Positions 32,672-43,540 of a stretch of DNA of 64,000 bases are shown here, piece after piece. Under the pieces are notes generated by a model. That model saw only the letters and a list, made by a program, of their open reading frames with translations. It was not told the DNA's origin and did no database searches. The stretch's first letter is position 1, and the number at the start of each line of letters is the position of its first letter. The position numbers and the translations under genes are program-made. This stretch comes from Rhypophila decipiens (lineage: Eukaryota; Ascomycota; Sordariomycetes; Sordariales; Naviculisporaceae), in contig MU858237.1 in assembly GCA_033297075.1 (NCBI GenBank), positions 1 to 64,000 of the forward strand. The letters are read 5' to 3'.

Positions 32672-34345
32672 CTACACTCCTTTCCCCTTCTCAGGCCACA
32701 CACTCCTCCTCTTAGCAGTAACATACAAATTCAACGGCCTAATAAGCTGAAACTCCGGGTCATACTCGACAGCCGCCAACCCCTCTCTAACAAACTGATA
32801 CCTCCAAACCAACTCGCTCACCAGAATCTTGACTTCAAGCAAGGCAAAGTTGAAGCCGATACAACTCCTTGGCCCTGTCGCAAACGGCATGTACGCGCCG
32901 CGATGCCGATTCTTGACCTCGTCGGTGTCCCATCTTGACGGGTCGAATGTAAATGGATTAGACCAGTGCTCTGGGTTTGTGTGGATTGCATACAAAGCGG
33001 GGATCACTACGCTGTTTGGCGGGAGACGGTATCCCCCTGGGAGCACTACCGAAGTTTTAGTTGTCCGGCCCGGTTGGAATGAGGCGTTGTGGAGGCGCTG
33101 GGTTTCTTTGATGAATTTGTCCAGGTAGGGTAGGGAATGTGCGAGATCTGGGGTCCAGTTGAACTCGGGATTGGAAGGGTTGATGTCAAAGTCGACTAGC
33201 TCTTGCAGGAGGTTGGCCTGGATGTCTGGGTAGGTAACAAGGCAGTAGATGCACCACGAGAGGAGGGCAGAGGTGGTGGTGTATCCTGCTCCGGTGACGA
33301 CGATCTGGTTGGCGAGGATCAAGCCGTGGGGGAGCTTTTCGCCTTTTTCGTCGACCGCGTGGAGGAGGTAGTCTGTTACGCAGGAGGCTTTTGTAGCTGC
33401 TTCGGAAAGCGGAAGGTCAGAGGTGATGGATGATTTGGGGACGTTGTCGACTGCTTCTTGGATTTGTTCATAGGTTAAGCGCCGAACTTCGCGCAGACGG
33501 GTGGGATCGCCGAAGGGAAGGTTCTTGTACCATTCTCCGCGGGCTGTTACTTTTTTGTTGAGCGCCAACATGGTGACTATGTTTGTGGGCATGGGGTGGA
33601 TGGGCGAGTCGACGGCATCAAAGTGGCCCCAGTCCATGCCGAGAGAGAACTTGCCGACTGTTTGCGAGGCGAGTTTGAGCATGTACTGGTATACGTTCCA
33701 AGATTCGCCGCGATTGTCGAGCTCGTCGAATACCTTGAAGGACTGGCGCACGCAGTCTTGCATCAGGGGGGTGTAGTGCCGGACGGCCTTGGGGCCCATA
33801 GCTGGAGGGAGGAACTTGTGGCCGAGACGCCAGTTTTCGGTCTCTGTGTCGCCGATGAAGAGGGCTGTGTTGTCCTTGACGCCCCAGAGCGGATGCGCCT
33901 CGTTGATCTTTTTGGTGAAGTAAGGGGTCTCGGCTAGGACTACCAACGCAGCTTCCGGATCGTCGGTCAGGTAGGTTGTTTTTCCCATGTTGGTGGTCTT
34001 GATCACATGGCCGTATTTGCGGAAGAGGCGATAGTGGTTGCCCAGGTGGTCCGGGAAGATCTCGTAGAAGCTACCGACAAGGGGCAGTCCCGCAGGCCCT
34101 TGGGGATCCTGCACTGGTTGCCCGTTTATCCGGCACCCAATGGGGCCTGGGTGGGAGAGGACATCATGGACGGTGATGAGGTCGGTTCCTTCTGGTGTGT
34201 GAAAGGTGATGCCTGCTGGTTGGGCTACATGGTGGACGAGGCCGACTGCTCGTTTGAGATCTTCAATCTTGAAGGAACCGTCCAACGGTACAGACTGTGC
34301 TGTTGATGGCTGGTCACCCACAAGATAAAAGCTTTGAGATGCCAT
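32672..34345 (-). CDS. Cytochrome P450 with an N-terminal extension and no membrane anchor
   Basis: This intronless 557-residue frame starts at the ATG at 34345. The P450 fold begins only near residue 80 (PQGPAGLPLVGSF). The preceding 78 residues are polar, contain no membrane anchor, and look like a small folded domain rather than a signal. Diagnostic motifs are the I-helix GAGYTTTS (352-359), ExxR in KETQR (E414, R417), a PERF-like FDPSRW, and the heme ligand FATGPRSCIG (Cys 495). The usual acidic residue of the I-helix is replaced by Tyr. It should be a heme-thiolate monooxygenase, with a substrate I cannot name. It is divergent from a cytochrome b5/b5-reductase fusion gene 920 bases away, which may be its electron donor. 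I do not recognise the CYP family. Confidence 0.9.
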   Translation of the reverse strand: MASQSFYLVGDQPSTAQSVPLDGSFKIEDLKRAVGLVHHVAQPAGITFHTPEGTDLITVHDVLSHPGPIGCRINGQPVQDPQGPAGLPLVGSFYEIFPDHLGNHYRLFRKYGHVIKTTNMGKTTYLTDDPEAALVVLAETPYFTKKINEAHPLWGVKDNTALFIGDTETENWRLGHKFLPPAMGPKAVRHYTPLMQDCVRQSFKVFDELDNRGESWNVYQYMLKLASQTVGKFSLGMDWGHFDAVDSPIHPMPTNIVTMLALNKKVTARGEWYKNLPFGDPTRLREVRRLTYEQIQEAVDNVPKSSITSDLPLSEAATKASCVTDYLLHAVDEKGEKLPHGLILANQIVVTGAGYTTTSALLSWCIYCLVTYPDIQANLLQELVDFDINPSNPEFNWTPDLAHSLPYLDKFIKETQRLHNASFQPGRTTKTSVVLPGGYRLPPNSVVIPALYAIHTNPEHWSNPFTFDPSRWDTDEVKNRHRGAYMPFATGPRSCIGFNFALLEVKILVSELVWRYQFVREGLAAVEYDPEFQLIRPLNLYVTAKRRSVWPEKGKGV

Positions 34346-35265
34346 GATGAGTGATGGTGGTCCGTATAAGTGAATGGGTTGAGGTATGCTGTATTACGCC
34401 ATCAGGTCAACATATCCGAGGTATTAACGTTGCTATATATAACTTCAACTTTAGCTGCAGCATTTCGGCCGGCTTTCCGAAGCTGATCTCGTCCAAGCTT
34501 CGATGGATGGAGCTGTTCATGATTCGCGACAAGTTCAGTTCACTTCGCCTTACCGAGCAGCGGCAGCACCGGTGGGCAAGAGATGAAGAGTGTCAAGCCG
34601 CAGTTAACCGTCCAAACAACATCATGATGACTAAGGGCAGCCCTCTGGTGAGCTCGGGCGAGGTTCGGACGACCTGACAGATGACGGCTTATCAACCCTC
34701 TGCCAACACGGCAGGAATTCGTATCCAAGAGTCAATGATAGGATGAGACCGGACTATTTGATCCGCAGCAGGACTCCAGTACCCCAGTCGTGGGTTTGGG
34801 TTAGGTTTAATGTGTGGAGCCTTCCGGAATCCGGACTGATGGGCATGTTCCTTCCAGTTTCAAGACTTGGAAGTTACAGCAGAAGTCTGAGTCAGTTTCC
34901 AGGCCCCACCACCTGCCACCGGAATTCACACCAGTTTTACCTGGATATCGGCAGCAAGAGACCGATCATGCCGGCTTTCATTGCGGCGTGTCATGTCAGT
35001 GATGATGACAATCGCGGCTCGCCGTGTCGCCATTCGGCATCATACCTACCGGCTGAGACGCTGCTAGATATCTCTGTATCCAGTTGCCCGGACTGTTTTC
35101 ATTAAATGTTCTGGTTATTATATTAAACAATGGACGGTATCTGCGCCTTTGTACTCTCAATTCTTTTCTTAACCACATTCTTTCTATCATCACACTCTTT
35201 TTGTCTTTCTCCGTGTTCTCCGTCCTGTACTCTGTGTCCTGCTCTTTCAGTTCGACCCCGCCGCC
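34346..35265. promoter_or_regulatory. Bidirectional promoter region of the P450 and b5-reductase genes
   Basis: These 920 bases separate two start codons facing opposite ways and contain no supported gene. A TATATAAC element sits near 34433-34440, about 90 bases upstream of the P450 start but read on the plus strand. A pyrimidine-rich stretch (about 35150-35250) immediately precedes the ATG of the fusion gene, as in many strongly expressed fungal genes. Co-regulation is inferred from arrangement only. Confidence 0.5.
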
Positions 35266-36832
35266 ATGGAGTCCAAGACGTTCACCAAAGCCGACGTGCT
35301 AAAGCACAGCAAACCGGACGATCTCTGGATTATCCTGCACAATAAAGGTTCGTTTCTTACAACCAAATATCCTTTCTGATAGCCCTTCTGACATCAGTGA
35401 CGCAGTCTATGATGCCACGCCCTACCAAGAAGACCACCCCGGAGGTGCCCTTATTCTTCGGGACGTTGCTGGCAGAGACGCAACAACAGAGTTCGAAGAC
35501 GTTGGCCACTCGCTAGAAGCAAATGATGAGCTCAAACACCTTTTTCTGGGCGACTTGGCCGAAGATGACCATGCCGAAGCCGTCCAGGTATACCGTCCCG
35601 AGTTCCAAGTCGTCGCTCAACAAGCAGCCATTATTGTGCCAAGGAAGAAGAGCCAGCAACAGCAGAAGAAGTCCGCAGTGCGCAAGGTTTTACCAACCGC
35701 CTTGGCCCTGGGCCTGACGACCGGTGTGGCTGTACACGTCAAGGGAATCGACTGGATCCTCAAAACTCTCGGCCGCATTCGTTCCCTCCCCGCCAATGCC
35801 ATCCTGCCCAGCAGCCAGCAACTTCAGACAGCTTCGGGCCCAGGGAATGCATTTTGGTGGGGGATTGGCATCGCCACAGTGGCAGAGGTCTCCCTCTCAG
35901 TGGTCCTGAGTCTCTGGGCTTGGTCAAAATTCGACGTCCAAGAAGAATTCACGCACCTTTCTCCTCACCGGGGAGCTAGACCTGACCTCGCCATCCCTCC
36001 TCGCGTCAAACCATCCACCACAACACCAGCAAAATCGACCATTACATCAACAGCAAGCATCGAGCCCCAAAAGTGGCGTTCCTTCAAACTCGTCCGCAAG
36101 ATTTTGGTCTCGCCCAATGTCTACAGACTGGTCTTTGCCCTGCCCAGCCCCTCTTCAGTCCTAGGCCTCCCAATAGGCCAACACATCGCCCTCCGCATCA
36201 CCGATCCATCCACTGGCAAGCCCATATCACGCTCATACACACCCATCTCCAACAACAGTGATCTCGGCAGAGTCGAGCTCCTCGTAAAGGTCTACGACAA
36301 AGGTATCATGACTCAGCACCTCCACAAAATGACCATCGGCGAGAGCATCGAGATCCGTGGCCCAAAAGGCGCAATGCAATACGCCCCCAACTCGTACGCC
36401 AAACGAATCGGCATGGTCGCCGGCGGCACGGGGATAACGCCCATGTACCAGGTCATCCGCGCAATAATGGAAGATGAGAGTGACAAGACGAAGGTGGACC
36501 TAATTTACGCGAATAACACGGTTGATGATATTTTGTTGAGGGAAGAGCTAGATGGGTTTGCGAGTATGTGTCCGGATAGGTTTCGCGTGAGGTATGTGCT
36601 TAGCCATCCGCCTGGTCCGGCCGCGGATGGGACGGCTACGTGGCAGGGGGGTGTGGGGTTTGTCACCAAGGAAATGATGCAGGCTTGGTTGCCGGCTCCG
36701 GCAGCAGACACAAAGGTCTTGTTGTGTGGGCCGCCGCCTATGGTTGGTGCTATGAGTAGAGGTTTGGTTGAATTGGGATTTCAAGCCCCGGGGTCGGTGT
36801 CTAAGGCGGGGGATCAGGTGTTTTTGTTTTGA
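35266..36832 (+). CDS. Cytochrome b5 / NADH-cytochrome b5 reductase fusion
   Basis: The coding sequence is join(35266..35347,35406..36832), giving 502 residues, with a 58-nt intron. The N-terminal cytochrome b5 domain has the heme ligands His 38 in HPGG and His 62 in DVGHS. Two hydrophobic segments (about 122-139 and 178-199) form a hairpin-like membrane anchor. The C-terminal part (250-502) is a ferredoxin-NADP-reductase-like module: RSYTPIS (303-309, FAD isoalloxazine), GGTGITPMYQ (367-376, NADH/FAD), LLCGPPPMV and a terminal VFLF. It moves electrons from NADH through FAD to its own heme and on to an acceptor. It probably sits on the ER or outer mitochondrial membrane. The neighbouring P450 is a likely partner. 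The domain order b5-TM-reductase is the less common one. Confidence 0.93.
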
Positions 36833-38277
36833 AGGGTGGAAGGTGCAATTGGTCGGCGGTGGAAGGGCCGGTCGGTGATTGGAGAAAAGGAAAAAGGGGC
36901 TTTGTTTACTTTCGTTTGTGGAGGCCTTTTGCATCAGCCAGTGGTGGCCGTCTTCGCACCCGGCTACCTGGTAGACGAAATTTTTCCTTGTAGGGGGGGT
37001 TTTTTTTTTTCGATGTCTGTTTATATGACTCGCTCCATTTGTTCTGGCTGGTGATATAAGTGACAAGATTTGTCAATGTTCACAAGCCTTTTTGTACTGT
37101 TTTGTCTCAAACTGTCAATCTGCTACAAGAATCGGTTCCTTTGCTGCAATGTTCATAAATGTGTATTTGGACCTTGTTTGACCTTTGATGTTCTCTCATT
37201 TTCCGCTTTTCCTTCTCAAACTAAAACCCTCGCTCTCACAACTTTGTATCCTTACCCTACTCATCAGTTTCCTTCAGAATAGCTGTGAGACTGACCGGCT
37301 GTGATGCATAAACACCAGATGAGAGTTGTGAGAGTGCGTTGATTCTCATATCCCTTCGTAGCAAGCATCTCACTCTCTATGACAGATGCTACCCAGCTAA
37401 GCCGCGCAAGACCGACACTCCACCTCCACAATAGCCCGGCATTCTGAATCTGTTATCACAACCTCCCGGTTTCTGAGCATGACGTAATCGTTCACCGTTA
37501 ATGGTATGGGGTGGAACGGCAGCCCGGCACCGCTGCTTCATGACTGACTCGCCTCGGCGATCCTCGGAGAAGCGAATTTGAAACCGGGAGACACGGCTGG
37601 TGTGGGGATCGAGCACTCTAGAATTAACATGCTGATTGGGTTCGGAGCAATCACTCCGTGACTACCAGGCAGCCTTCCGACCTTCCTGCGAGCTTCGGCC
37701 GATGAGAACCCGGCTGTGGGAGCCTCAGTTCCGAGTCTCACGGCTACAGTGCCGGAGAATACGGGACTATTGTTGACAATATCATTGTTTCGAGACGGCA
37801 AGGATGCCCTTCGTATTGTATCTCTTATCACGGGTGATGTAAAGACGCGAAGTGCGAGTGTTTTGCATGAAACCCCGAGTCAACTCCCTGGTGCCGTTTC
37901 TTCCAGCGAGCAAGAGGGCTGATGGAAGAGAAGCTCGGCGCGGACAGCTCCTTGCATCTGATCTCGCAATGGCCGAACCGTAAAGCGAGTGACCGGCTGC
38001 ATCGGGGTCCAGCCGGGCTGTGTTAATGTCTTCATGTATTACAAAATATTCCTTCTCTTGCAGAAAAATCAGCTCCATTGTTTTAACGAGAGCCCTCTCC
38101 AACGTATCCAAATTGACCATCTCTTCACTTACAAGCTGATCTCTCACACGTTCTAAAACCTCATTTTGCCGGTATTCCGCTGCATTCAAAATCTCCACCC
38201 TCTCTGAGTAATCCCTCCAGCACAAAGAATTCCCATCAACTACACAGCAACACACACAACACTCTCGACCAGCCACA
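36833..38277. other. Intergenic region
   Basis: About 1.4 kb without a supported gene. A G/T run (GGGGGGG then 11 T) lies near 36993-37012. A minus-strand open frame (37782-38360) overlaps the promoter and start of the next gene and has no motif. The GC-rich block at about 37550-37960 has no clear feature. Confidence 0.4.
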
Positions 38278-40263
38278 ATGACCTGGACGCCTCCCGCAAT
38301 CGGCTCGCGCCCTGTCGTAGTGCTCGGCGCTGGAGTCTTGGGTCGCCGTATCGCATGCACCTTTGTCGCAGCCGGCTACAACGTCCACATCCGGGACCCG
38401 TTCCCCTCTGCGCGTGATGCAGCCATCCAATACATCGACGAGAACAAGCAAGAATATGCCAAGTTCAGCAGCGGCCGGCCAGATGCCGACATCACAGATC
38501 CTTTCGGTTCCTACGCTGCATTCGAGGATATCCAAAGCGCGGTACAAGACGCTTGGCTCGTTGTTGAGGCAGTTCCCGAGAAGCTCGAGCTCAAGATTTC
38601 TACCTTTGGTGAGCTCGATCGATACGCACCACCAGACTGCATCTTCGGATCCAACAGCTCGGCGTTCAAATCCAGTCTCATGCTCGATCAAGTGTCCGCC
38701 GCGAGAAGGAAGCTCGTCTGCAACATCCATTACACCATGCCGCCTACCATCCGAACCGTCGAGCTCATGACAGACGGGGAGACCGAGCCAGCCGTGTTTT
38801 CTTTCCTGAGCGAGGTCCTCCGCAACTGTGGTATGCTTCCTGCCACAGCCAGGAAGGAATCAACGGGCTTCATCTTCAACCGTCTCTGGGCAGCTGTCAA
38901 GCGTGAGATCATGATGATCCTTGCCGAGGGTATCAGTGATGCTCCCCAGATCGATGCACTCTGGGAGCACATGTTTCAAGCCCGCGTCTTGCCTTGCAAA
39001 CTCATGGACCAGATCGGTCTCGACACGGTGGCTTTCATCGAGGACAACTATATCCAGGAGCGTGGCCTGGATACAAAGCTCACGGTGGATTTCCTTCGCG
39101 ACAATTACATCTCCCAAGGCAAGCTGGGACAAAAAGCTGGCGACAAGGGCGGTCTTTATCCCCCATCATCGACATTGCCTTCATCCCCTTCTTCGGTTAG
39201 CATAAACAGCACCGTCTCAAACAAAGACAGCATCACGTCCAAGGCCACCTCCGTCTCCAGTGACTCAGTGGCTCCCGAAATCACCCAAGACCTCTACATC
39301 CTAGACGTCGGTCTAGGCGGCAACCTCAAATCCATCCCCGAAGTGGCCACAAACGGCAAGGTCCTCCTACGCTCAGCCCAAACCGGTAAAATCACACCCA
39401 TCGTCACCGGTCTCCCCGCCCCAGACGGCATCGACGTCTCCCCCGCCCTCGGGCGCATATTCTGGACCAACATGGGCGCAAACGTGAATGCCCCCGACGG
39501 CTCGCTCTTGTCCGCCGACCTCGACGGCAGTAACATCAAGACCTTGATCGCCTCCGGTACCGGTCTCATCACGACACCCAAGCAACTGGTATACGTGCAT
39601 GATACCACCACGGGAAGTGACAAGCTATATTTCTGCGACCGCGAAGGAATGAGCGTACACCGAATCAACACAGACGGCTCCAACCACGAGGTCCTTGTCC
39701 AGCGAAGCCCGGAAAATGGCACGCAACGAGATTTAACCCAATGGTGTGTCGGCATCGCAGTCGACGTTCCCGGCAGAAGAATCTACTGGACCCAAAAAGG
39801 CGCGAGCAAGGCCAACCAAGGCCGTATCTTTCGCGCAGGCATCGACATACCCGCCGGAGAAACCCCCGACAATAGATCCGATATCGAGCTGGTCCTGTCC
39901 GATCTACCAGAGCCGATTGACCTCGAGCTTGTCCGCTCCGATTCCGAGTTGGAGGATGGGATCACATTGTACTGGACCGATAGGGGTGAACATCCTAGGG
40001 GAAGCTCGCTCAACTGTGCGAGGATTCAGGACCGGAGCTTGACGGGGAGAGTGGAAGAGGAGGCTAGAAAAGAGGTCAGGATCATTGCGAGACATTTCCG
40101 CGAGCCGATTGGGTTGAAGCTGGATTTGGGATCTAATTCGGCATTTGTTACTGATTTGGGAGGTAGTCTTTATCGTGTTGACTTGGAGAGTGGGGAGAAG
40201 AGGGTGGTTTTTGAGGATGATGGGTGTTATACTGGTATTGCGAGTTTGAGACCTGGAGTTTAG
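38278..40263 (+). CDS. 3-hydroxyacyl-CoA dehydrogenase fused to a YWTD-like beta-propeller
   Basis: This intronless frame encodes 661 residues. Residues 1-295 form a 3-hydroxyacyl-CoA dehydrogenase: the Rossmann motif GAGVLGRRIA (17-26), a NSSAFKSS segment, the catalytic His in CNIHYTMPP, and GFIFNRLW at the start of the dimerisation domain. A Ser/Thr-rich linker (296-336) leads to a propeller of about 325 residues with repeated blade signatures such as IFWTNMG, LYFCDREG, IYWTQKG and LYWTDRG, related to LDL-receptor YWTD blades or NHL/SMP-30 domains. There is no signal peptide, so it is cytosolic or peroxisomal; I see no SKL-type C-terminus (it ends PGV). The dehydrogenase motif set looks complete. 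The role of the propeller is unknown. Both parts lie in one uninterrupted reading frame. Confidence 0.87.
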   Translation: MTWTPPAIGSRPVVVLGAGVLGRRIACTFVAAGYNVHIRDPFPSARDAAIQYIDENKQEYAKFSSGRPDADITDPFGSYAAFEDIQSAVQDAWLVVEAVPEKLELKISTFGELDRYAPPDCIFGSNSSAFKSSLMLDQVSAARRKLVCNIHYTMPPTIRTVELMTDGETEPAVFSFLSEVLRNCGMLPATARKESTGFIFNRLWAAVKREIMMILAEGISDAPQIDALWEHMFQARVLPCKLMDQIGLDTVAFIEDNYIQERGLDTKLTVDFLRDNYISQGKLGQKAGDKGGLYPPSSTLPSSPSSVSINSTVSNKDSITSKATSVSSDSVAPEITQDLYILDVGLGGNLKSIPEVATNGKVLLRSAQTGKITPIVTGLPAPDGIDVSPALGRIFWTNMGANVNAPDGSLLSADLDGSNIKTLIASGTGLITTPKQLVYVHDTTTGSDKLYFCDREGMSVHRINTDGSNHEVLVQRSPENGTQRDLTQWCVGIAVDVPGRRIYWTQKGASKANQGRIFRAGIDIPAGETPDNRSDIELVLSDLPEPIDLELVRSDSELEDGITLYWTDRGEHPRGSSLNCARIQDRSLTGRVEEEARKEVRIIARHFREPIGLKLDLGSNSAFVTDLGGSLYRVDLESGEKRVVFEDDGCYTGIASLRPGV

Positions 40264-40908
40264 GTAGTTACTGGATGTGATAGGTGATTAATCTGAAACT
40301 TGGCATTGTTTGAGAGGGGTGGTGCCAGAGTTTAAGAAAACAAAAGAGTTGGTGATCATTCTCAGACTTGGAGTACACCTTTTAAGCATCGGTGAGTGAT
40401 TAGCGTCGACCTTGGGCGTGGTGGTGTCCAAGACTCGGAGGTTCTCAGGGTAGCATATAAAACGGCTGCTTTGAGCGAGGGACGTACCTATGTCTATCAG
40501 GAGATACAGGAAGGGCTCGAGTGACTTGATTCCCATTTCCTTCAATGAAAGTTTTGTCTGTTGGTGTTGTGGTCTGGCAGAGATCAAAGTACCGCACTAA
40601 CAATCTGACACGTTTTTTGCCCCTTTTTAATACTTTGGCCCCGATGACACTTGGCACCAACAATCAGACAGGGATATAGTCACCCCAGGAACCTGTCTTT
40701 ACCAGATTGGAGTTGCAATATGAACCAACAAACAAAACCCGGTCGTTTGTTGGTTCATGAGATGTGCGAGTTGCCTACCTTACCTTGGTGATGCGACTTT
40801 CAAGTTCTGCGCGTTGAGCAGTGGGGCTGTGCTGTCATTGCCGCCTAAAACTGGAATCGAATCGATCTTGTCCCGGATACCATCTTCCATTCGACTTCAT
40901 GATCATAT
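40264..40908. other. Intergenic region with a strong hairpin
   Basis: These 645 bases precede the HET gene. Apart from the inverted repeat at 40720-40758 nothing is seen. Confidence 0.5.
40720..40758. repeat. Perfect 14-bp inverted repeat, 11-base loop
   Basis: The arm ATGAACCAACAAAC (40720-40733) is followed after 11 bases by its exact reverse complement GTTTGTTGGTTCAT (40745-40758). It lies in the promoter region of the HET gene, about 210 bases upstream of the ATG at 40969 and 150 bases from the alternative ATG at 40909. A palindromic regulator site, a scar of a small mobile element or an RNA hairpin are all possible. Confidence 0.8.
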
Positions 40909-40968
40909 ATGTCTGCACCCTACTGGCATTGTCTGTCTCACCAGCCAGTTTTGTCACAGGAATACGCA

Positions 40969-43245
40969 ATGACGACACCCAATAATTCGCAAATGACTAG
41001 TACGAGGGCGCCTGTCACGGTGCAGAAGAATATGCTCACAATTTCCCTCCCTCCGACGAAACTCCGGCAAGCGTGTGAGGGCTGGACCAAAATCGCAGCT
41101 GTGCTTCGGTCATACGACGAAAGGGAGAAACAAGCCGCGACGTGTGATTCGATATTCTTGGAATCAAGATTCTTGTTGGGCGATGAATCGTGCTGCGAGC
41201 TTTGTTTCGCTGTCGGAGAAGCCGCCTCTCGAACCGCGCCTCCAGAATCCGCCTTTGATCGGCAGATTTTGGGCGCCGCCGTCTCTAATTTCGATTATCC
41301 TTCTGTCGAGGTGTATTCTATGCATGCCTATCGATTTGTTCTTCCTCCTGGTAAGTATCCCCTTCTTTTTCCTTTTTTCCTTTAACTTAGGAATCATGCA
41401 AATCATGGCGGTAAGCTTGCTCCGTGTTATGTGGGTTCTTTAGAGTCCATTGAAGCTAATTGCTGATAATTAACAGGCATGTTCTCGCCGTGGGAGGAAT
41501 TCTTCACCAGAGCACCGCAGAGTGTGTCTACAATGGACAAAATACGTCGTCTCGTCTCCAGATGCGACTCGCTTCACTCATGTTACGACGCCGAAACGGA
41601 GAAACCTGCGCTGCCGACTCGCGTGGTGGACATCTCACGCGGCCCTGAGCAGATCCTCCTGCGTGAAGGAACAGGAATTCAAGATCATTATGTGTGCCTG
41701 AGTCACTGTTGGGGTTCAAAGCAGCCCCTGCAGACCACCACCAGGAACATAGAGAACCACCAGCGCAACATCCCCTGGGACATGTTCCCCGTCGTATATA
41801 AGGAGGCAATCTTGATATCTTGGGAGCTTGGAATCAAGTACGTCTGGATCGACTCACTCTGCATCGTCCAAGACTCTGTTATCGACTGGCAACGAGAGTC
41901 AGCCAGCATGTGCAATGTATACGCTGGCTCCTATCTCACAGTGGCAGCTACCTCATCAGCAGACTGTTCGGTCTCCATGCTCGAACCCCTGTTATCAGAA
42001 GGGCCTCGTGAAGAACGAGAACGGACAACCGAATGCCGTATATCCAACCAGGATGACCTGGAACAGCCCGGGCACTCTCTAATTTCCATGGTCGAGAGCA
42101 AACACGGATACTGGGACCATGACTTTGCCGCTTTCTATGACATCTACAGACACATGCCACTCCTCAGCCGTGCGTGGACCTATCAGGAGCAACTATTGTC
42201 CCCCCGCCTGATTCACCTCACGCCGACCGAGCTCGTGTGGCAGTGCAAGAGAGGAGTCCTCTGCAACTGCGGCTACATGAATTTCTCAGGGGCAGAGTTC
42301 GATCTTCCATTTTACCGTGTAATGGAGACGGAATCGAGTCAGTCCGGAGACTCGGACGGCAGACAAATCGCATCGCTGTGGAGATCAATAGTGATGCGCT
42401 ACTCCAAACGGCAGCTGACCTATGACAAGGACAAGCTCCCTGCGCTCTCGGGTTTAGCCCACATGTTCTCCCAGAAGCGGCCGGGAGCCAAATACCTTGC
42501 TGGAGCCTGGCGCGACGCAGATTCACCTTCTTTGCTGCTCGATCTAATGTGGCACCGGAGAATCGAACTAACAGCACGCAATGACAATGGCGAGACGAGA
42601 TGCAAGGATTGGGTGGCGCCGTCCTTTTCGTGGGCATCTATCCGCGCCGAGGTCGTGTTTCCGGTCCAGGTTGGGCACGAGTCGAATGACTATCCACCCG
42701 TAAAGGGGAGTCTGGAGGAGGTGTACGTTGATGTTCTGGAAGCTCACTGTGAGCCGTCGACGCTGGACCCGATGGGCCAGGTGAAATCGGGATTTTTGAA
42801 GGTCAGAGGACGGGCTCTGGCTGGGTGCGTGATAGCAACTGAGTATGCTGGGGGCTTTTGTGACCTCATTCTAGATGATGGTCGTGTGCACGGGTTCATT
42901 GCCGATGTTGAAAAGGACGAGTTGTGGGGGGCGGGTATTGGTCCCAAGAATACAATGCGGGTGGATGTGGTCTGTGTTCCGTGGGCCAGAGTCTGTCGAA
43001 CTATAATGATTGACGATGTTGTCTTTTACAGCGGTGAAGAATGGGCTGTTGTTCTTCATTCCACCGCCGACTCGGACTCGAAAAGCAGTATTAACTCGCG
43101 CGTGTTCAACAGAGTCGGAATGCTGCGTGGGCGGTTCCTCAAACGTTCTTGCAAGACGAAGGAGGAATACGACGCGTTCTGGGCTCAAAGTCCGGCGCTT
43201 TTTGGGGATAAAAGGCAGGAGTTCCATACTTTTACGATTTTATAG
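40969..43245 (+). CDS. HET-domain (heterokaryon incompatibility) protein
   Basis: The coding sequence is join(40969..41350,41477..43245), giving 716 residues; an upstream in-frame ATG at 40909 would add 20. The 126-nt intron uses a GTAAGT donor. A tempting GTAAGC site inside it does not keep frame. The HET domain (about 190-400) has the classic blocks YVCLSHCWGS, YVWIDSLCIVQD, an Asp-Trp-x-x-Glu segment (DWQRESASMCNVY), LTVAATSSAD, and RAWTYQEQLLSPRLIHLT. The N-terminal 160 residues contain a CELCFAVGEAAS segment. HET proteins trigger cell death when genetically unlike hyphae fuse. The long C-terminal half has no identified domain. The partner locus is not evident in the window. Confidence 0.92.
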
Positions 43246-43540
43246 TGAGCTTCTGGTCACTCTCGACCTACTTCATTAGGCTGCGACATGGTTTCTGCTG
43301 CTCCGGGGAGTAATGAGGCGTAGCAAACGAAGAATTGACTGCGGCAGTTTCAAGACGTTTCCACATGGTCATCCGATGTAACATTGCGACTTGTCAGCTC
43401 ACTACACTAGGCCTCGGGAGACTATCAAGTCCAAGTCCCAGTCCCTAAACCGCTCACCCCCATCATATATTTCCACGCTCAGCCCTCAACACCAAACTCA
43501 ACATCCCATACATATCCCAGGTTACATTCAAGGTCTCATC

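Noticed and set aside
37782..38360. Minus-strand open frame of 192 residues before the dehydrogenase fusion
   Set aside because: Part of it reads like protein, but it overlaps the promoter and first codons of a clear gene and has no recognised motif.
41371..41420. Small extra exon inside the HET gene intron (GTAAGC donor)
   Set aside because: Including it would put the downstream HET domain out of frame; one 126-nt intron works.
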